NCBI RefSeq assembly: GCF_016466415.2 | Contig: NZ_CP066772.2 | Location: forward strand, 248,001-312,000 | Source of the DNA: Ralstonia pickettii | GTDB taxonomy: Bacteria > Pseudomonadota > Gammaproteobacteria > Burkholderiales > Burkholderiaceae | Length of the DNA: 64,000 nt | Direction of reading: 5' to 3' | Shown: in pieces, positions 27,777 to 36,754 of the stretch | Numbering within the stretch: position 1 is the stretch's first letter | Layout of the letters: every line of letters starts with the position of its first letter | Position numbers and translations under genes: made by a program | Notes under the pieces: generated by a model | Seen by the model: the letters and a program-made list of their open reading frames with translations, nothing else | The model's database searches: none | Told to the model about the DNA's origin: nothing

Positions 27777-28520
27777 TCAGTCGTTTTGAAGCACCCGGAT
27801 GTCGACTTCGCGCGTGTAGCGCTCGGGCGAAAAATCGCAGTACGTGAGGGAAATCGGCGTGTCCGCCACGCTGTAGCCGATGCGGCGCACGCGCACCAGC
27901 GGCACGCCTGCATCCACGCCCAGCTGCGCAGCCTGGTGGGCGTCGGCCACACAAGCCAGCGGTGCCTCGCGCGAGCGCGCGATAGTCAGATTGGCGCGCT
28001 GAAACACCTGCACGAACAGGCGATCCTCAAAGTCGCGCGCCTCCAGCATCGCCGCCAGCCGCGACGTCAGCCAGGTACGCAGCAGCATGATGGGCTGCCC
28101 CGCCACCTGAGCACGGCGCTCGACAAACGCCACCTGTGCGCCCACCGACAGGTCGAGTGCGGCGGCCACGGTGTCGTCGGCCGCCTCCAGCCGGAATGCA
28201 CTGACCGTATAGACGGCGCCCGGCACATATTCCAGCGCGGCGTCAGACTGGCCCGGCGCATACAGCACCGGCCGATGCGGCCCCACGCGATCGAGCACCA
28301 CGCTGCGCTGCCCACGCGAACGCTTGAGCAGCCCGCGCGCCGCCAGCTCATTCAGCGTGCGGCGCGCCGTCAGACGGGATACACCGTAGCGCTGAGCGAC
28401 TTCATTCTCGCTGGGTGCGATGCTGCCGGCCGGCAGCGCTCCGTGCAGGATGTCGAGCCGAATGCGGTCGGCCAGTTCGAGGTATTTAGGCAGGCGGGGC
28501 GTCATGCCGTCGTTATACAT
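27777..28520 (-). CDS. GntR-family (HutC/UTRA) transcriptional regulator
   Basis: 247 aa. N-terminal winged helix (about 10-75) with LPAGSIAPSENEVAQRYGVS and RLTARRTLNELAARGLLKR, then a UTRA ligand domain (about 95-240) with FVERRAQVAGQPI and VRVRRIGYSVADTPI. Effector unknown. It lies upstream of the porin on the same strand, 260 bases away, and could regulate it. A Met at codon 6 is an alternative start; neither start has a clear ribosome-binding site. Confidence 0.9.
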   Translation of the reverse strand: MYNDGMTPRLPKYLELADRIRLDILHGALPAGSIAPSENEVAQRYGVSRLTARRTLNELAARGLLKRSRGQRSVVLDRVGPHRPVLYAPGQSDAALEYVPGAVYTVSAFRLEAADDTVAAALDLSVGAQVAFVERRAQVAGQPIMLLRTWLTSRLAAMLEARDFEDRLFVQVFQRANLTIARSREAPLACVADAHQAAQLGVDAGVPLVRVRRIGYSVADTPISLTYCDFSPERYTREVDIRVLQND

Positions 28521-28545
28521 GAACGATCATCGCGCGCAGCAATGC

Positions 28546-28574
28546 AAATGGCCCACCGGACAGGTGGGCCATTT
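28546..28574 (-). terminator. 12-bp perfect hairpin after the H-NS gene
   Basis: AAATGGCCCACC and GGTGGGCCATTT form a perfect stem around a five-base loop, 40 bases past the H-NS stop. No extended T-run follows beyond the stem's own TTT, but stem strength and position suggest termination. Confidence 0.7.
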
Positions 28575-28613
28575 ACGTTGCACGCTTGCGCGCGCCAGGT
28601 AGGGTCCGACAGA

Positions 28614-28904
28614 TCAGGCGATCAGGAATTTATCGCGGTTCTTGCCGATCCAGGCCGGCGCACGGCCGCGGCCGGACCACGTCGCGCCGGTCTTCGGGTC
28701 GCGATACTTTGCCGGCACCGGCGCCTTCGCACCGGCACGGCGGCCGCGGCGCTGGGCCAGGCCCAGGTCTTCAGCGGTCAGACCATATTCGGCAACCGTC
28801 TGACGCACTTGCTGGATAACCGCTTCCAGTTCTTTGGCGCGCGCAGTTTCGATCTGCTCTTCCAGTTTGGCCTTTTGTGCAATCAATTCCTTGTATGTCG
28901 CCAT
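28614..28904 (-). CDS. H-NS family nucleoid-associated protein
   Basis: 96 aa. An N-terminal coiled-coil oligomerisation region (ELIAQKAKLEEQIETARAKE) is followed by the H-NS DNA-binding core TWSGRGRAPAWIGKNRDKFL. Start chosen at the ATG with GGGAG five bases upstream; the frame is open for 26 further codons without homology. It silences AT-rich DNA. The upstream region is itself AT-rich with an ATTTCA dyad, suiting autoregulation. Confidence 0.93.
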   Translation of the reverse strand: MATYKELIAQKAKLEEQIETARAKELEAVIQQVRQTVAEYGLTAEDLGLAQRRGRRAGAKAPVPAKYRDPKTGATWSGRGRAPAWIGKNRDKFLIA

Positions 28905-29359
28905 ATGCGCTCCCGTTAAATTCTGGTGTGAAATCTGGTCTGGATCAGATATTAGATCAATTGTATTCATAACTGAAATCAAATTTCAACGTTTTTGATC
29001 GTGACCCGTCAAACCGCCCCACTAAGCCAGACATCAACTCATGCCACACCGGATGCTCAGTTTCAACCGGAAAGTCGGATTGACGCATCGGATTAGCGTA
29101 CGCGATGATGTAAGGCCGCAAACTGGTATCGCGCTGTATTTCAGTGCCACCACCATAGCAAGCGCTGCCGGGTCCCGCAATTCCCGCTTGCGCCGCAGGC
29201 GGCAAACTGCAGCATCGCAGCAGTACAGCGAACGCAATATCAATTCATGCGCAAGCCTCCGGCCAGGCATGCCATTGCACCGCGATGGCATGCCATTTGG
29301 CGGGGGCGGTAAAACGATTCAAAGCACCCCCCTCTTGGTTGCAGTTGGATGAGACAACG
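28905..29359. promoter_or_regulatory. AT-rich H-NS upstream region with two inverted repeats
   Basis: 455 bases without a supported gene. 28921-28990 is the most AT-rich stretch nearby and includes TGAAAT-CAA-ATTTCA (28974-28988). Further right lies a perfect 10-bp inverted repeat, GGCATGCCAT-N9-ATGGCATGCC (29266-29294), 66 bases before the next gene. Short open frames here lack ribosome-binding sites and homology. Confidence 0.5.
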
Positions 29360-29719
29360 ATGAATTCGCCCTTACCGCGTCGTTTTTACTATCTGCTTTT
29401 GGTCTTTGGCGTACTGGCAGGCACGCTGTTTGTCGCCGCGACTGTTTTCTTTCCAGAACGTTCGGTCGAACGGATCAGCGCTTATTTCATCCTGACAACG
29501 GGAACATGCGTGTTGATGTGTGCAATCGGGTTGACACTGACGCATCGCTGGATCGAGCAGCATTTCGCCGCCCAGGAAAGTGAACATGGCCCGCATGCCC
29601 AAATGGAACCGTCGCTCGCACCAGACCCGCAGCCAATCGTTTTGAAACCTGCGCGACAAATCAACAACAGCGCGTCCGACAAAACGCATTCAAAATGTGT
29701 TGTATCGACCACAAACTAG
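29360..29719 (+). CDS. Small two-helix membrane protein of unknown function
   Basis: 119 aa, not recognised. Two hydrophobic segments (about residues 8-27, YYLLLVFGVLAGTLFVAATV, and 42-62, AYFILTTGTCVLMCAIGLTL) are followed by a hydrophilic C-terminal tail of about 55 residues rich in Gln, Pro and Ser. The start follows a GAGAC-like ribosome-binding site. It lies downstream of a perfect inverted repeat and 137 bases upstream of an EAL-domain protein. Confidence 0.6.
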   Translation: MNSPLPRRFYYLLLVFGVLAGTLFVAATVFFPERSVERISAYFILTTGTCVLMCAIGLTLTHRWIEQHFAAQESEHGPHAQMEPSLAPDPQPIVLKPARQINNSASDKTHSKCVVSTTN

Positions 29720-29856
29720 ATTTTGCGCCGCGCACGACTTTTGCGCATTATGAAGACCATTGCCTCTGACTTCCGGTAGCCGGCGTTCTCGCGGCCAGTG
29801 TCGCCCGAAGTCCGTGCTGACAGAGATGCCGGGCAATGCCTCAGTTGGAGCGTGGG

Positions 29857-32526
29857 ATGCCAGACGAAATTTCCTACCCGTTGTCGGCGCAAAGCCTTCC
29901 GGTTCCGCTCTATGTGGTGCTCGAAGGCCGCATCGTCTTTGCCAATGCAGCCGGCGTTTGCATGGTGCGGGCGCTGTCCTCCGACCAACTGCTCGGCGAG
30001 CCCTTCTCGCGCTTCTTCCAGGACATTCCCGCATGGCTGGAGGCCCTTACCGGAGAAGACGCCGATGCGACGCAGCCCGATGCTCGGGCCATTCCGGCGG
30101 CACAGCTCGTCTCCGCACTTTCTGCCGGTGATTCCAACGAGGTGGTCAGCGTCAGGCTGACGGTGACGCCAACCCGCTTTGATGGGCTGCCAGCGCAGCA
30201 GGTGGTCGTGCACGGATTGCCGCTGCCGCTCGATGCGCAATTGCCGGGCAAGGCCGGCGAGCGCGTGCTGAGCGCCGAAGCCATCGGTGCCGCGTTACCG
30301 CACGAGCATCTCGATCATCTGCTTTCCACGCTGCCTTCCGCCGCCTCGCTCGGCGAGCGGCTGCATGCTGCGCTGCGGGCGCTGGAGGCTGCCTTGTCGT
30401 CGGCGCTGTGCATGGTGGTGCGTGTCGTCTCCGGGCGGGCAAGGCTCTACGGCACGCAGCGCGCACGGGCGAAGCTGGCATTGCGCGACGACCACGCGGC
30501 GCACCTGCCCACCGCGGCACAGGGTGAGTTCGATATCGAACTGGCTCGCATCGCGCCGCTGCTCAATGAGCTGGCGCCCATCGAACTGGTTCACGAAGCC
30601 AATGCGCCCACGGCTTTGCACGAAGCACTCGTCCGCGTGTTGGACACCGCGCATCCGACATGGCTGTGCCGCATCCCGGCCCAACATGGCGGCATGGCCG
30701 TCGCCGATGATCTGCTCTGCCTCTTCTTCCCAACTGCCAACCCGCCCGACGACGCAACGCTGCGCGCAGACTGCGGCCGCTACATCGCGGCCCTGGTCAA
30801 GCTGCTGCGCCTGGAGAATGAATATCGCCAGTCCCGCGAGCTGCGCGATCAGTATCGGCTGGTGGTCAACCATCTGAGCGAAGGCGTGCTGACGCTGTCC
30901 ACCGACGGCCGCGTGCTTTCGTACAACCGCAGCGCGGCCGAGATCCTGCGCATGTCGGGCGCGTCATGGAAAGGCCGCCCGCGTGTGGCATTGAACGACA
31001 TGATGTTGGGTGAAGACGGCGCCATCCTGCCGCGCGCCGCATGGCCCTCCACCCTGGCGGCCCGCACGGGGCGAGCGATCAGCAACGTCGTCGTGGGCGT
31101 GCCGGCCGGCAATGGGCAGATCGTGTGGCTGCGTGAATCGGTGCTGCCGATGTTCTCGCCGGACAGCGCATCCCCGCACGCGGTGCTGGTCATCTTTACC
31201 GACATCACGGCCGAGCGTTCCGCCTACGAGCAGCTGCGCCTGCTGGAGACCAAGGATTCGCTCACCGGCCTGCCCAATCGCGCGGCGTTCATCGAGCGGC
31301 TCGATGCGCGGCTGGCGCTGCCGTCCACCGGGGAATCCGCGCTGCTGTATATCGGGCTGGACCACTTCAAGACCGTGAATGAGGCGATGGGGCACCACAT
31401 GGGCAACCAGGTGCTGAACATGGCGGCGCAGCGCATCCGCGGCCAGGCGGGCCAGCGCGCGCTGCTGGCACGCCTCGGTGGCGACCAGTTCTGCGTGGCC
31501 ATCGATGACCCGAACGCTGCCGACACGCTCGCACAACAGGTGCTCGACGCGCTGGCCCGCCCCTTCACCGGTGGCGAACGTGAAGTGCACCTGTCGGCCA
31601 GCATCGGTGTGGCGGCCTACCCGGAAGACGGCGGCGATGCGGCCACGCTGGTCAGCCATGCCGAAGCCGCCATGTACCGCGCCAAGGAAAACGGGCGCAA
31701 CCGCATCACGCGGTATTCGCGCGCGCTGGAAACACAGATGCTGCGCCGCTTCACACTCAACGAGCGCATGCGGCGTGCGCTGGCGCGCGGTCAGGTGCGG
31801 CTGGTGTATCAGCCGAAGTACGCACTCGACTCAGGCGAACTGGTGGCGGTTGAAGCGCTGATGCGGTGGTCCGACCCCGAACTGGGCGCAGTGTCGCCCT
31901 CCGAGTTCATCGACGTGGCAGAAGAGTCGGGCTACATCCTCGAACTTGGCCGCTGGGCACTCATGCAAGCCTGCGCGCAGGGCGAGGCATGGGCACGAAA
32001 GTTCGGCTTCACGGGGCGCATGGCGGTGAATGTGTCCGCGCGGCAATGCGATGCGGGCGTGATCGAGCGCGACGTCGATGAAGCGCTCAAGGCTTCGGGC
32101 ATGGCGCCCGGCCGGCTGGAACTGGAACTGACGGAAAGCGTGCTGCTGGCCGACCGGCAATCGACACAGCGCCTGCTCATGAGCCTGGCCGCGCGGGGCG
32201 TGCGCATCTCGCTCGATGATTTCGGCATCGGGTTCTCGTCGCTGTCGTATCTGCGCAGCTTGCCAATCCACAACATCAAGATCGATCGTTCGTTCATCAG
32301 CGGCGTGCCTGGGGTGCCCGACTGCGTGGCGCTCACCAAGACCATCATCGCGATGGCCCGCGCGCTGAATATGACGGTCACGGCCGAAGGTGTGGAAACC
32401 CCGGAGCAAACGGCTTTCCTGACTGCACATGCGTGCGACGAAGTGCAGGGCTTCCTGTTTGGACGTCCGCTGGAAGTGTCGGCACTGGAAGAATTGCTGC
32501 GCACCCGAAGCCGCGCACAGGTATAA
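29857..32526 (+). CDS. PAS-GGDEF-EAL protein with decayed GGDEF motif (probable c-di-GMP phosphodiesterase)
   Basis: 889 aa. A PAS-like N-terminus (about 10-130), a long linker region, a PAS domain (about 325-450), then GGDEF-like (about 460-620) and EAL (about 635-880). The cyclase signature reads GGDQF and no RxxD inhibitory site is seen, so cyclase activity is unlikely; it may still bind GTP. The EAL residues are intact: EALMRW, NVSARQ, ELTESVLL, DDFGIGFSS, KIDRSF, AEGVET. The ATG at 29857 is preferred to 29836 because GGAG lies six bases before it. A strong terminator follows directly. Confidence 0.9.
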   Translation: MPDEISYPLSAQSLPVPLYVVLEGRIVFANAAGVCMVRALSSDQLLGEPFSRFFQDIPAWLEALTGEDADATQPDARAIPAAQLVSALSAGDSNEVVSVRLTVTPTRFDGLPAQQVVVHGLPLPLDAQLPGKAGERVLSAEAIGAALPHEHLDHLLSTLPSAASLGERLHAALRALEAALSSALCMVVRVVSGRARLYGTQRARAKLALRDDHAAHLPTAAQGEFDIELARIAPLLNELAPIELVHEANAPTALHEALVRVLDTAHPTWLCRIPAQHGGMAVADDLLCLFFPTANPPDDATLRADCGRYIAALVKLLRLENEYRQSRELRDQYRLVVNHLSEGVLTLSTDGRVLSYNRSAAEILRMSGASWKGRPRVALNDMMLGEDGAILPRAAWPSTLAARTGRAISNVVVGVPAGNGQIVWLRESVLPMFSPDSASPHAVLVIFTDITAERSAYEQLRLLETKDSLTGLPNRAAFIERLDARLALPSTGESALLYIGLDHFKTVNEAMGHHMGNQVLNMAAQRIRGQAGQRALLARLGGDQFCVAIDDPNAADTLAQQVLDALARPFTGGEREVHLSASIGVAAYPEDGGDAATLVSHAEAAMYRAKENGRNRITRYSRALETQMLRRFTLNERMRRALARGQVRLVYQPKYALDSGELVAVEALMRWSDPELGAVSPSEFIDVAEESGYILELGRWALMQACAQGEAWARKFGFTGRMAVNVSARQCDAGVIERDVDEALKASGMAPGRLELELTESVLLADRQSTQRLLMSLAARGVRISLDDFGIGFSSLSYLRSLPIHNIKIDRSFISGVPGVPDCVALTKTIIAMARALNMTVTAEGVETPEQTAFLTAHACDEVQGFLFGRPLEVSALEELLRTRSRAQV

Positions 32527-32568
32527 AAAAACGGACCCGAAGGTTTAACCCCGGGTCCGTTTCTTTTT
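32525..32568. terminator. Bidirectional Rho-independent terminator
   Basis: ACGGACCCG (32531-32539) pairs perfectly with CGGGTCCGT (32552-32560). A T-run follows on the plus strand (TTCTTTTT) and an A-run precedes it (AAAAAA), so it serves both the EAL gene and the convergent lipoprotein gene. Confidence 0.92.
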
Positions 32569-32594
32569 GAGTCGACGCGCAGGTCGAACCGAAA

Positions 32595-32798
32595 TCAACG
32601 CGTCGATACGTTGCCCACCAGGCCGCCCAGTGCGGCACCGCCCAGCGTGGCACCCGGGCCGCCAATCAAAGCAGCGCCGGCCAACCCGCCCACACCCGCA
32701 CCAATGGCGGTATTGCGTTGACGTGCCGTCATGTCGGCACAGCCGGTGGCGGTCAGCAACGTCGCACCGGCCAGCAGAATCGTCAGTACCCGAACCAT
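32595..32798 (-). CDS. Small glycine-zipper lipoprotein (OsmB-like)
   Basis: 67 aa. Lipoprotein signal with lipobox LTATGC (Cys at about 20), then QRNTAIGAGVGGLAGAALIG, a glycine-zipper pattern typical of OsmB/YcfJ-like envelope proteins. Start fixed by AAGGAG six bases upstream of the ATG. Probably outer-membrane stress-related; exact role unknown. Confidence 0.85.
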   Translation of the reverse strand: MVRVLTILLAGATLLTATGCADMTARQRNTAIGAGVGGLAGAALIGGPGATLGGAALGGLVGNVSTR

Positions 32799-32999
32799 GT
32801 TTTTCTCCTTGAATGCGTCGGTCGCGATCAAGCCATCGCGTATCGGGAGTTTGGACAACGAGTGCCGGACTTGCTGTTTCAAGTTGTAATCAATCGTTGC
32901 AATGTGCAGGGCGGGCGCGTCTGAGAGGCCGTGCCGCATTCGCAAGCAGCGCCGACCAAAAGCCGTCGCCACGCCGCTCGGATGGTGTTTCCCACAGAC

Positions 33000-33214
33000 T
33001 TATCCACATGTTCTGTGCATAACCGGCGCCACCTCCCGAGACCCAACCCACAAAAGGGCTTGACGGGTTTGGGCAAACATGCAACGCACGTAAAACCTGC
33101 GCACCCGCACAAAGTTATCCACATTCGGCAGCCCTGTTACATCGTGCAACAAACCCTTTTCCGTCAACTGCTTGCGGGGGGTTTTGCAAGCGGTGTGCGC
33201 GTTGCTGTGGACAA
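33000..33214. other. Cluster of DnaA-box-like 9-mers in a gene-free region
   Basis: Four sites within 215 bases: TTATCCACA at 33000-33008 and 33115-33123 (perfect R-type boxes), TTATGCACA on the minus strand at 33014-33022, and TTGTCCACA on the minus strand at 33206-33214. The surrounding region 32799-33309 (511 bases) has no supported gene. It could be a DnaA titration or regulatory site or part of a replication region; no replication initiator gene is nearby. Confidence 0.55.
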
Positions 33215-33309
33215 GTGGGGTTGGCCGGAAACGCGGCTCTTGTTAGCCAATCTTCGCAGGACCGCCCGCCTGAGCCCCGAACACCCCATGCCCACGGGCA
33301 AACGTTCGA

Positions 33310-33906
33310 TCAGCGGGCCAGATCGGCCGGCGTGTCGACGTCGCGCAGGATGCCGGCATCATCGGTCTCGATGGAGATGAGCTTGGCAGGATCGATCAGC
33401 CGCCGCGCGCCCTCGTCGCCGTCGAGCGCTGTCAGGCCCGCGAAGAAGTCGGCCCCGAAGCCGATCGGGTGGCCCCGCTGGCCGGCATGAAAGAGCGCAA
33501 CGCAACCGTGTGGATCCACTGCGTTGGCGACTTGGGTGATGGTCTCAGGGGCAATCCATGGCATGTCGGCCAGGGCGATGATCCACCCGCCGGCTTGCGG
33601 GCGTGCGGCTACGCCGGCAGCCAGGCTGGCGCCCATGCCACGTGCAGCATTGGGACAGCGCAAGACTTCGCAGCCGGCCTCGGCCAACAGCGTTGCCAGT
33701 TGATCGACCTGTGCGCCATGCGTGGCGGCGGCGGGCACCACTGCCACCACGTCGCTCAGCGCCTGCATCAGGTGCCGCGCGGCCTGCACCGCCACGGGGG
33801 TTCCATCGGGCAGCGGGGCAAGCAGCTTGTTGGCCACGCCCGCCGCGTCGAACCGGCTGCCGCGGCCCGCGGCCAGCAACACACCAACAACAGGCCGCTG
33901 CGGCAT
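33310..33906 (-). CDS. MocA/MobA-like nucleotidyltransferase (molybdenum cofactor cytidylyltransferase)
   Basis: 198 aa. The nucleotidyltransferase P-loop-like motif VLLAAGRGSRF near the N-terminus, NKLLAPLPDG, and ADMPWIAPETI are those of the MobA-like NTP transferase family. The MocA branch adds CMP to molybdopterin for xanthine-oxidase-type enzymes, which fits the molybdenum dehydrogenase genes upstream on the same strand. It starts at the last base of the Ohr gene. Confidence 0.85.
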   Translation of the reverse strand: MPQRPVVGVLLAAGRGSRFDAAGVANKLLAPLPDGTPVAVQAARHLMQALSDVVAVVPAAATHGAQVDQLATLLAEAGCEVLRCPNAARGMGASLAAGVAARPQAGGWIIALADMPWIAPETITQVANAVDPHGCVALFHAGQRGHPIGFGADFFAGLTALDGDEGARRLIDPAKLISIETDDAGILRDVDTPADLAR

Positions 33907-34340
33907 CAGACCACCTCGGTCTTGAGCGTGACTTCCACGTTGTTACGCGTGGCGTTCGAATACGGGCACACCTGGTGCGCCTGGGCCACCAGTTTCTCGG
34001 CATCGGCTTGCGACAGACCGCTGATCCGTGCGGTCAGGCCCACCTTCAGGCCGAAACCGCCTTCCTCGCGCGTACCGATACCCACATCGCAGTGGATTTC
34101 GATGTTGCTCGGGTTGAGCTTGAGCATGCTCTTGGCGACAAAGTCGCACGCCGAGCCGAAGCACGCGGCATAGCCGGCGGCAAACAGGTCTTCGGGCGTG
34201 GTGGTATTGGGCTTGCCGGGGCCGCCCATGGCCTTGGGCACCGACAGGTCGTGCGAGACCTGGCCGTCTTCGGTTTGCGTGTGGCCGTTGCGGCCACCTG
34301 TGGCCTTGGCGTGGGCGGTGTACAGGATATTCAATGCCAT
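33906..34340 (-). CDS. Ohr/OsmC-family organic hydroperoxide resistance protein
   Basis: 144 aa. The two redox cysteines lie in AAGYAACFGSAC and QVCPYSNATRNN, as in Ohr thiol peroxidases that reduce organic hydroperoxides. Start at the ATG preceded by GGAGGA. It overlaps mocA by one base, so the two are probably co-translated. No OhrR-type regulator is adjacent. Confidence 0.92.
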   Translation of the reverse strand: MALNILYTAHAKATGGRNGHTQTEDGQVSHDLSVPKAMGGPGKPNTTTPEDLFAAGYAACFGSACDFVAKSMLKLNPSNIEIHCDVGIGTREEGGFGLKVGLTARISGLSQADAEKLVAQAHQVCPYSNATRNNVEVTLKTEVV

Positions 34341-34423
34341 GACATGCTCCTCCGGTGGGTGAACGACGCAATCGCGGACGCAAGAATCGGTCCGCAAAAC
34401 TGGGAGATACGAGGCTGCAAGAA

Positions 34424-34458
34424 CAAGAAAGCCGGCACACAGGACTGCATGCCGGCTT
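34424..34458 (-). terminator. Terminator between the molybdenum dehydrogenase and ohr
   Basis: AAGCCGGC (34429-34436) pairs perfectly with GCCGGCTT (34451-34458) around a 14-base loop and is followed on the minus strand by TTTCTTGTT. It lies 33 bases past the large-subunit stop, so ohr-mocA probably form a separate transcript. Confidence 0.72.
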
Positions 34459-34490
34459 CCATCACATCACGCGATGATGACAACTAGAAA

Positions 34491-36734
34491 CTAAACCGTC
34501 TCAAACGGCAGCTTGCGCTGACGCTTGCCGGTCAGGGTGAACAGCGCATTGGCTACCGCCGGTGCAATCGGCGGCGTGCCGGGTTCGCCCAGGCCGGTCG
34601 GGTTGTCTTCCGACGGCACGAAGAACACATTCACCGGCGGCGCGTCGGGCATGCGCACGGGCGGGAAGTCGGTGAAGTTGCTGTTCTTGGTGGCACCGTT
34701 TTCGATGTCGATGGCAAAGCCGGGTTGAATCATCGCCAGGCCAAATACGCAGGCACCCTGAATCTGCGCTTCGGCGCCCATCGGGTTGACCACGCGGTTG
34801 GCATGCACGCCTGCGGTGACACGATGCACGCGCGGCTTGCCCTGGTCGACCGACACCTCCACCACATACGCCACCACCGATTCGAACGACGCATGCACCG
34901 CCACGCCCCAGGCCTGGCCCTTGGGCAGCTTGCGCTTGCCGTAGCCGGACTTGTCGACGGCCAGTTGAAGCGCCGCACGATGGCGCTCGTGCTCCTTGCC
35001 GGTAAAGCGCGCCAGGCGGAAGGCCACGGGGTCTTGCTTGGCGGCGTGCGCAACCTCGTCGACCATCGTTTCCATCACGTAAGCCGTATGCGTGTGGCCC
35101 ACGGAACGCCACCACAGCACCGGCACGCTTACGTCCGGATGGTGCACCGTCAACTGCATCGGGAAGCCGTAGTCGTTTTCGATCACGCCCTCGACCATGG
35201 TCTCGTCCACACCGTTCTTGACCATGAAGGCTTCAAACGGGGTGCCCTTGAGGATCGACTGGCCGACGATTACGTGATCCCAGCCGACAACCTTGCCGCT
35301 GCTGTCCACGCCCACGTTGACGCGATGCAGATGCATCGGGCGGTAGTAGCCGCCGCGGATGTCGTCTTCGCGGCTCCAGATCACCTTGACTGGGCCGTTG
35401 TGTCCGGCCGCCGCATAAGCCTTGGCCACGTTGGCCGCTTCAACCACGTAGTCCGACGTGACGATCGCGCGCCGGCCAAAACCGCCGCCCGCCATCATCG
35501 TGTTCAGCTCGATCTTCTCGGGCGATACGCCGAGCACCTTGGCGATGGCACCCTGGTCGATGGTCTGGAACTGCGAGCCGACCCACACCTTCGCGCCCGT
35601 GGTCTTGCCGCCGTCCTTCTGCAAATCGATCGTGCAGTTCAGCGGCTCCATTGGCGCGTGCGCGAGGTACGGGAATTCGTAATCGGCCTGGATGCGCGTC
35701 GCGGCAGATTGGATTGCGCTCATATCGGCGGCCTTGGCCACCGTGCCGGGCTGGCCGGCGAGCTTCTTGTACTCCGCCATCAGCGCCGGTGTGGACACCG
35801 TCGAGCCGGCGTCTTCCCACGTGACCTGCAACGCATCGCGGCCCTGCTTGGCTGGCCAGTACCCGTCGGCAATCACGGCCACACCCGTGCCGCCACGGTC
35901 GGTCGGGATCTGCAGCACATCGACCACGCCCTTCACCGCCTTGGCCGCCGCCGCGTCGTACTTGGCCACCTTGCCGCCAAAGCGCGGCGGGCGGGCCAGC
36001 ACCGCCACCTTCATGTTGGGCAGGCGCGTGTCGAGGCCAAACTTGAGCGAGCTGTCGAGCTTCGCGCGCGCATCGAGGCGCGGCGTCGGCTTGCCGACAA
36101 TGCGGAACTGCGACGGATTCTTCAGCGTGACCTGCGCCGGCACCGGCAGCGCCATCGCCGCCTGAGCAAGCTCGCCGTAGGTGGCACGGTGGCTGCCCGA
36201 CGTGACCACGCCATTTGCGGTGCGGCATGTCGACGGATCGACCTTCCAGCGCTCCGCCGCTGCCGAGATCAACATGGCACGCGCGCGACCGCCCAGTTCG
36301 CGGTATTGCTGGAACGAGTGATTCAGCGCCGTCGAGCCGCCCGTCATCTGGATGCCGAAGCCCGGGTCCTTGTACGGATCGCCCGCGGGCGCCAACATGC
36401 CGCGCACGTTGCGCCAGTCCACGTCGAGTTCTTCGGCCAGCGCCATCGGCAATGCCGTATGCACGCCCTGACCGAATTCGAGCCGGTTGACCGCCACGGT
36501 GACCGTGTTGTCCGGGGCAATGATGATGAACGCCTGCGGCGGCGATGGCGGCTTGGCCTTGGCGTCCTGCGCGCCGGCCAGCACCGGTGCCACGCCCAGG
36601 GCCAGGCCGCCGCCGGCCAGCGTCGTGAGCTTCAGAAAGCTGCGGCGATCGAGCGTTGCCGGCCCGGCATCCGCAGACGCCGGCTGATGTTGCGCGCCGC
36701 CACCGGCCAGCGCTTCAAGATTTCGAATACGCAT
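34491..36734 (-). CDS. Molybdopterin-binding large subunit of an aldehyde/isoquinoline oxidoreductase (IorB-like)
   Basis: 747 aa. Twin-arginine signal DRRSFLKLTTLAGGGLALG at about residues 29-47 predicts Tat export. The body has the MoCo-binding aldehyde oxidase layout with NRLEFGQGVHTALPMALAEE, GGGFGRR and GEPGTPPIAPA near the C-terminus, where the Glu of LGEPGTPP is the expected catalytic base. GGAG lies eight bases before the chosen ATG. It pairs with the 2Fe-2S gene directly upstream. Substrate unknown; no cytochrome c subunit is encoded here. Confidence 0.93.
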   Translation of the reverse strand: MRIRNLEALAGGGAQHQPASADAGPATLDRRSFLKLTTLAGGGLALGVAPVLAGAQDAKAKPPSPPQAFIIIAPDNTVTVAVNRLEFGQGVHTALPMALAEELDVDWRNVRGMLAPAGDPYKDPGFGIQMTGGSTALNHSFQQYRELGGRARAMLISAAAERWKVDPSTCRTANGVVTSGSHRATYGELAQAAMALPVPAQVTLKNPSQFRIVGKPTPRLDARAKLDSSLKFGLDTRLPNMKVAVLARPPRFGGKVAKYDAAAAKAVKGVVDVLQIPTDRGGTGVAVIADGYWPAKQGRDALQVTWEDAGSTVSTPALMAEYKKLAGQPGTVAKAADMSAIQSAATRIQADYEFPYLAHAPMEPLNCTIDLQKDGGKTTGAKVWVGSQFQTIDQGAIAKVLGVSPEKIELNTMMAGGGFGRRAIVTSDYVVEAANVAKAYAAAGHNGPVKVIWSREDDIRGGYYRPMHLHRVNVGVDSSGKVVGWDHVIVGQSILKGTPFEAFMVKNGVDETMVEGVIENDYGFPMQLTVHHPDVSVPVLWWRSVGHTHTAYVMETMVDEVAHAAKQDPVAFRLARFTGKEHERHRAALQLAVDKSGYGKRKLPKGQAWGVAVHASFESVVAYVVEVSVDQGKPRVHRVTAGVHANRVVNPMGAEAQIQGACVFGLAMIQPGFAIDIENGATKNSNFTDFPPVRMPDAPPVNVFFVPSEDNPTGLGEPGTPPIAPAVANALFTLTGKRQRKLPFETV

Positions 36735-36754
36735 CGTGAATTCTCCGGTGGGGC

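Noticed and set aside
28957-29205. 82-codon frame upstream of the H-NS gene
   Set aside because: No ribosome-binding site, no homology, and it spans the AT-rich promoter region.
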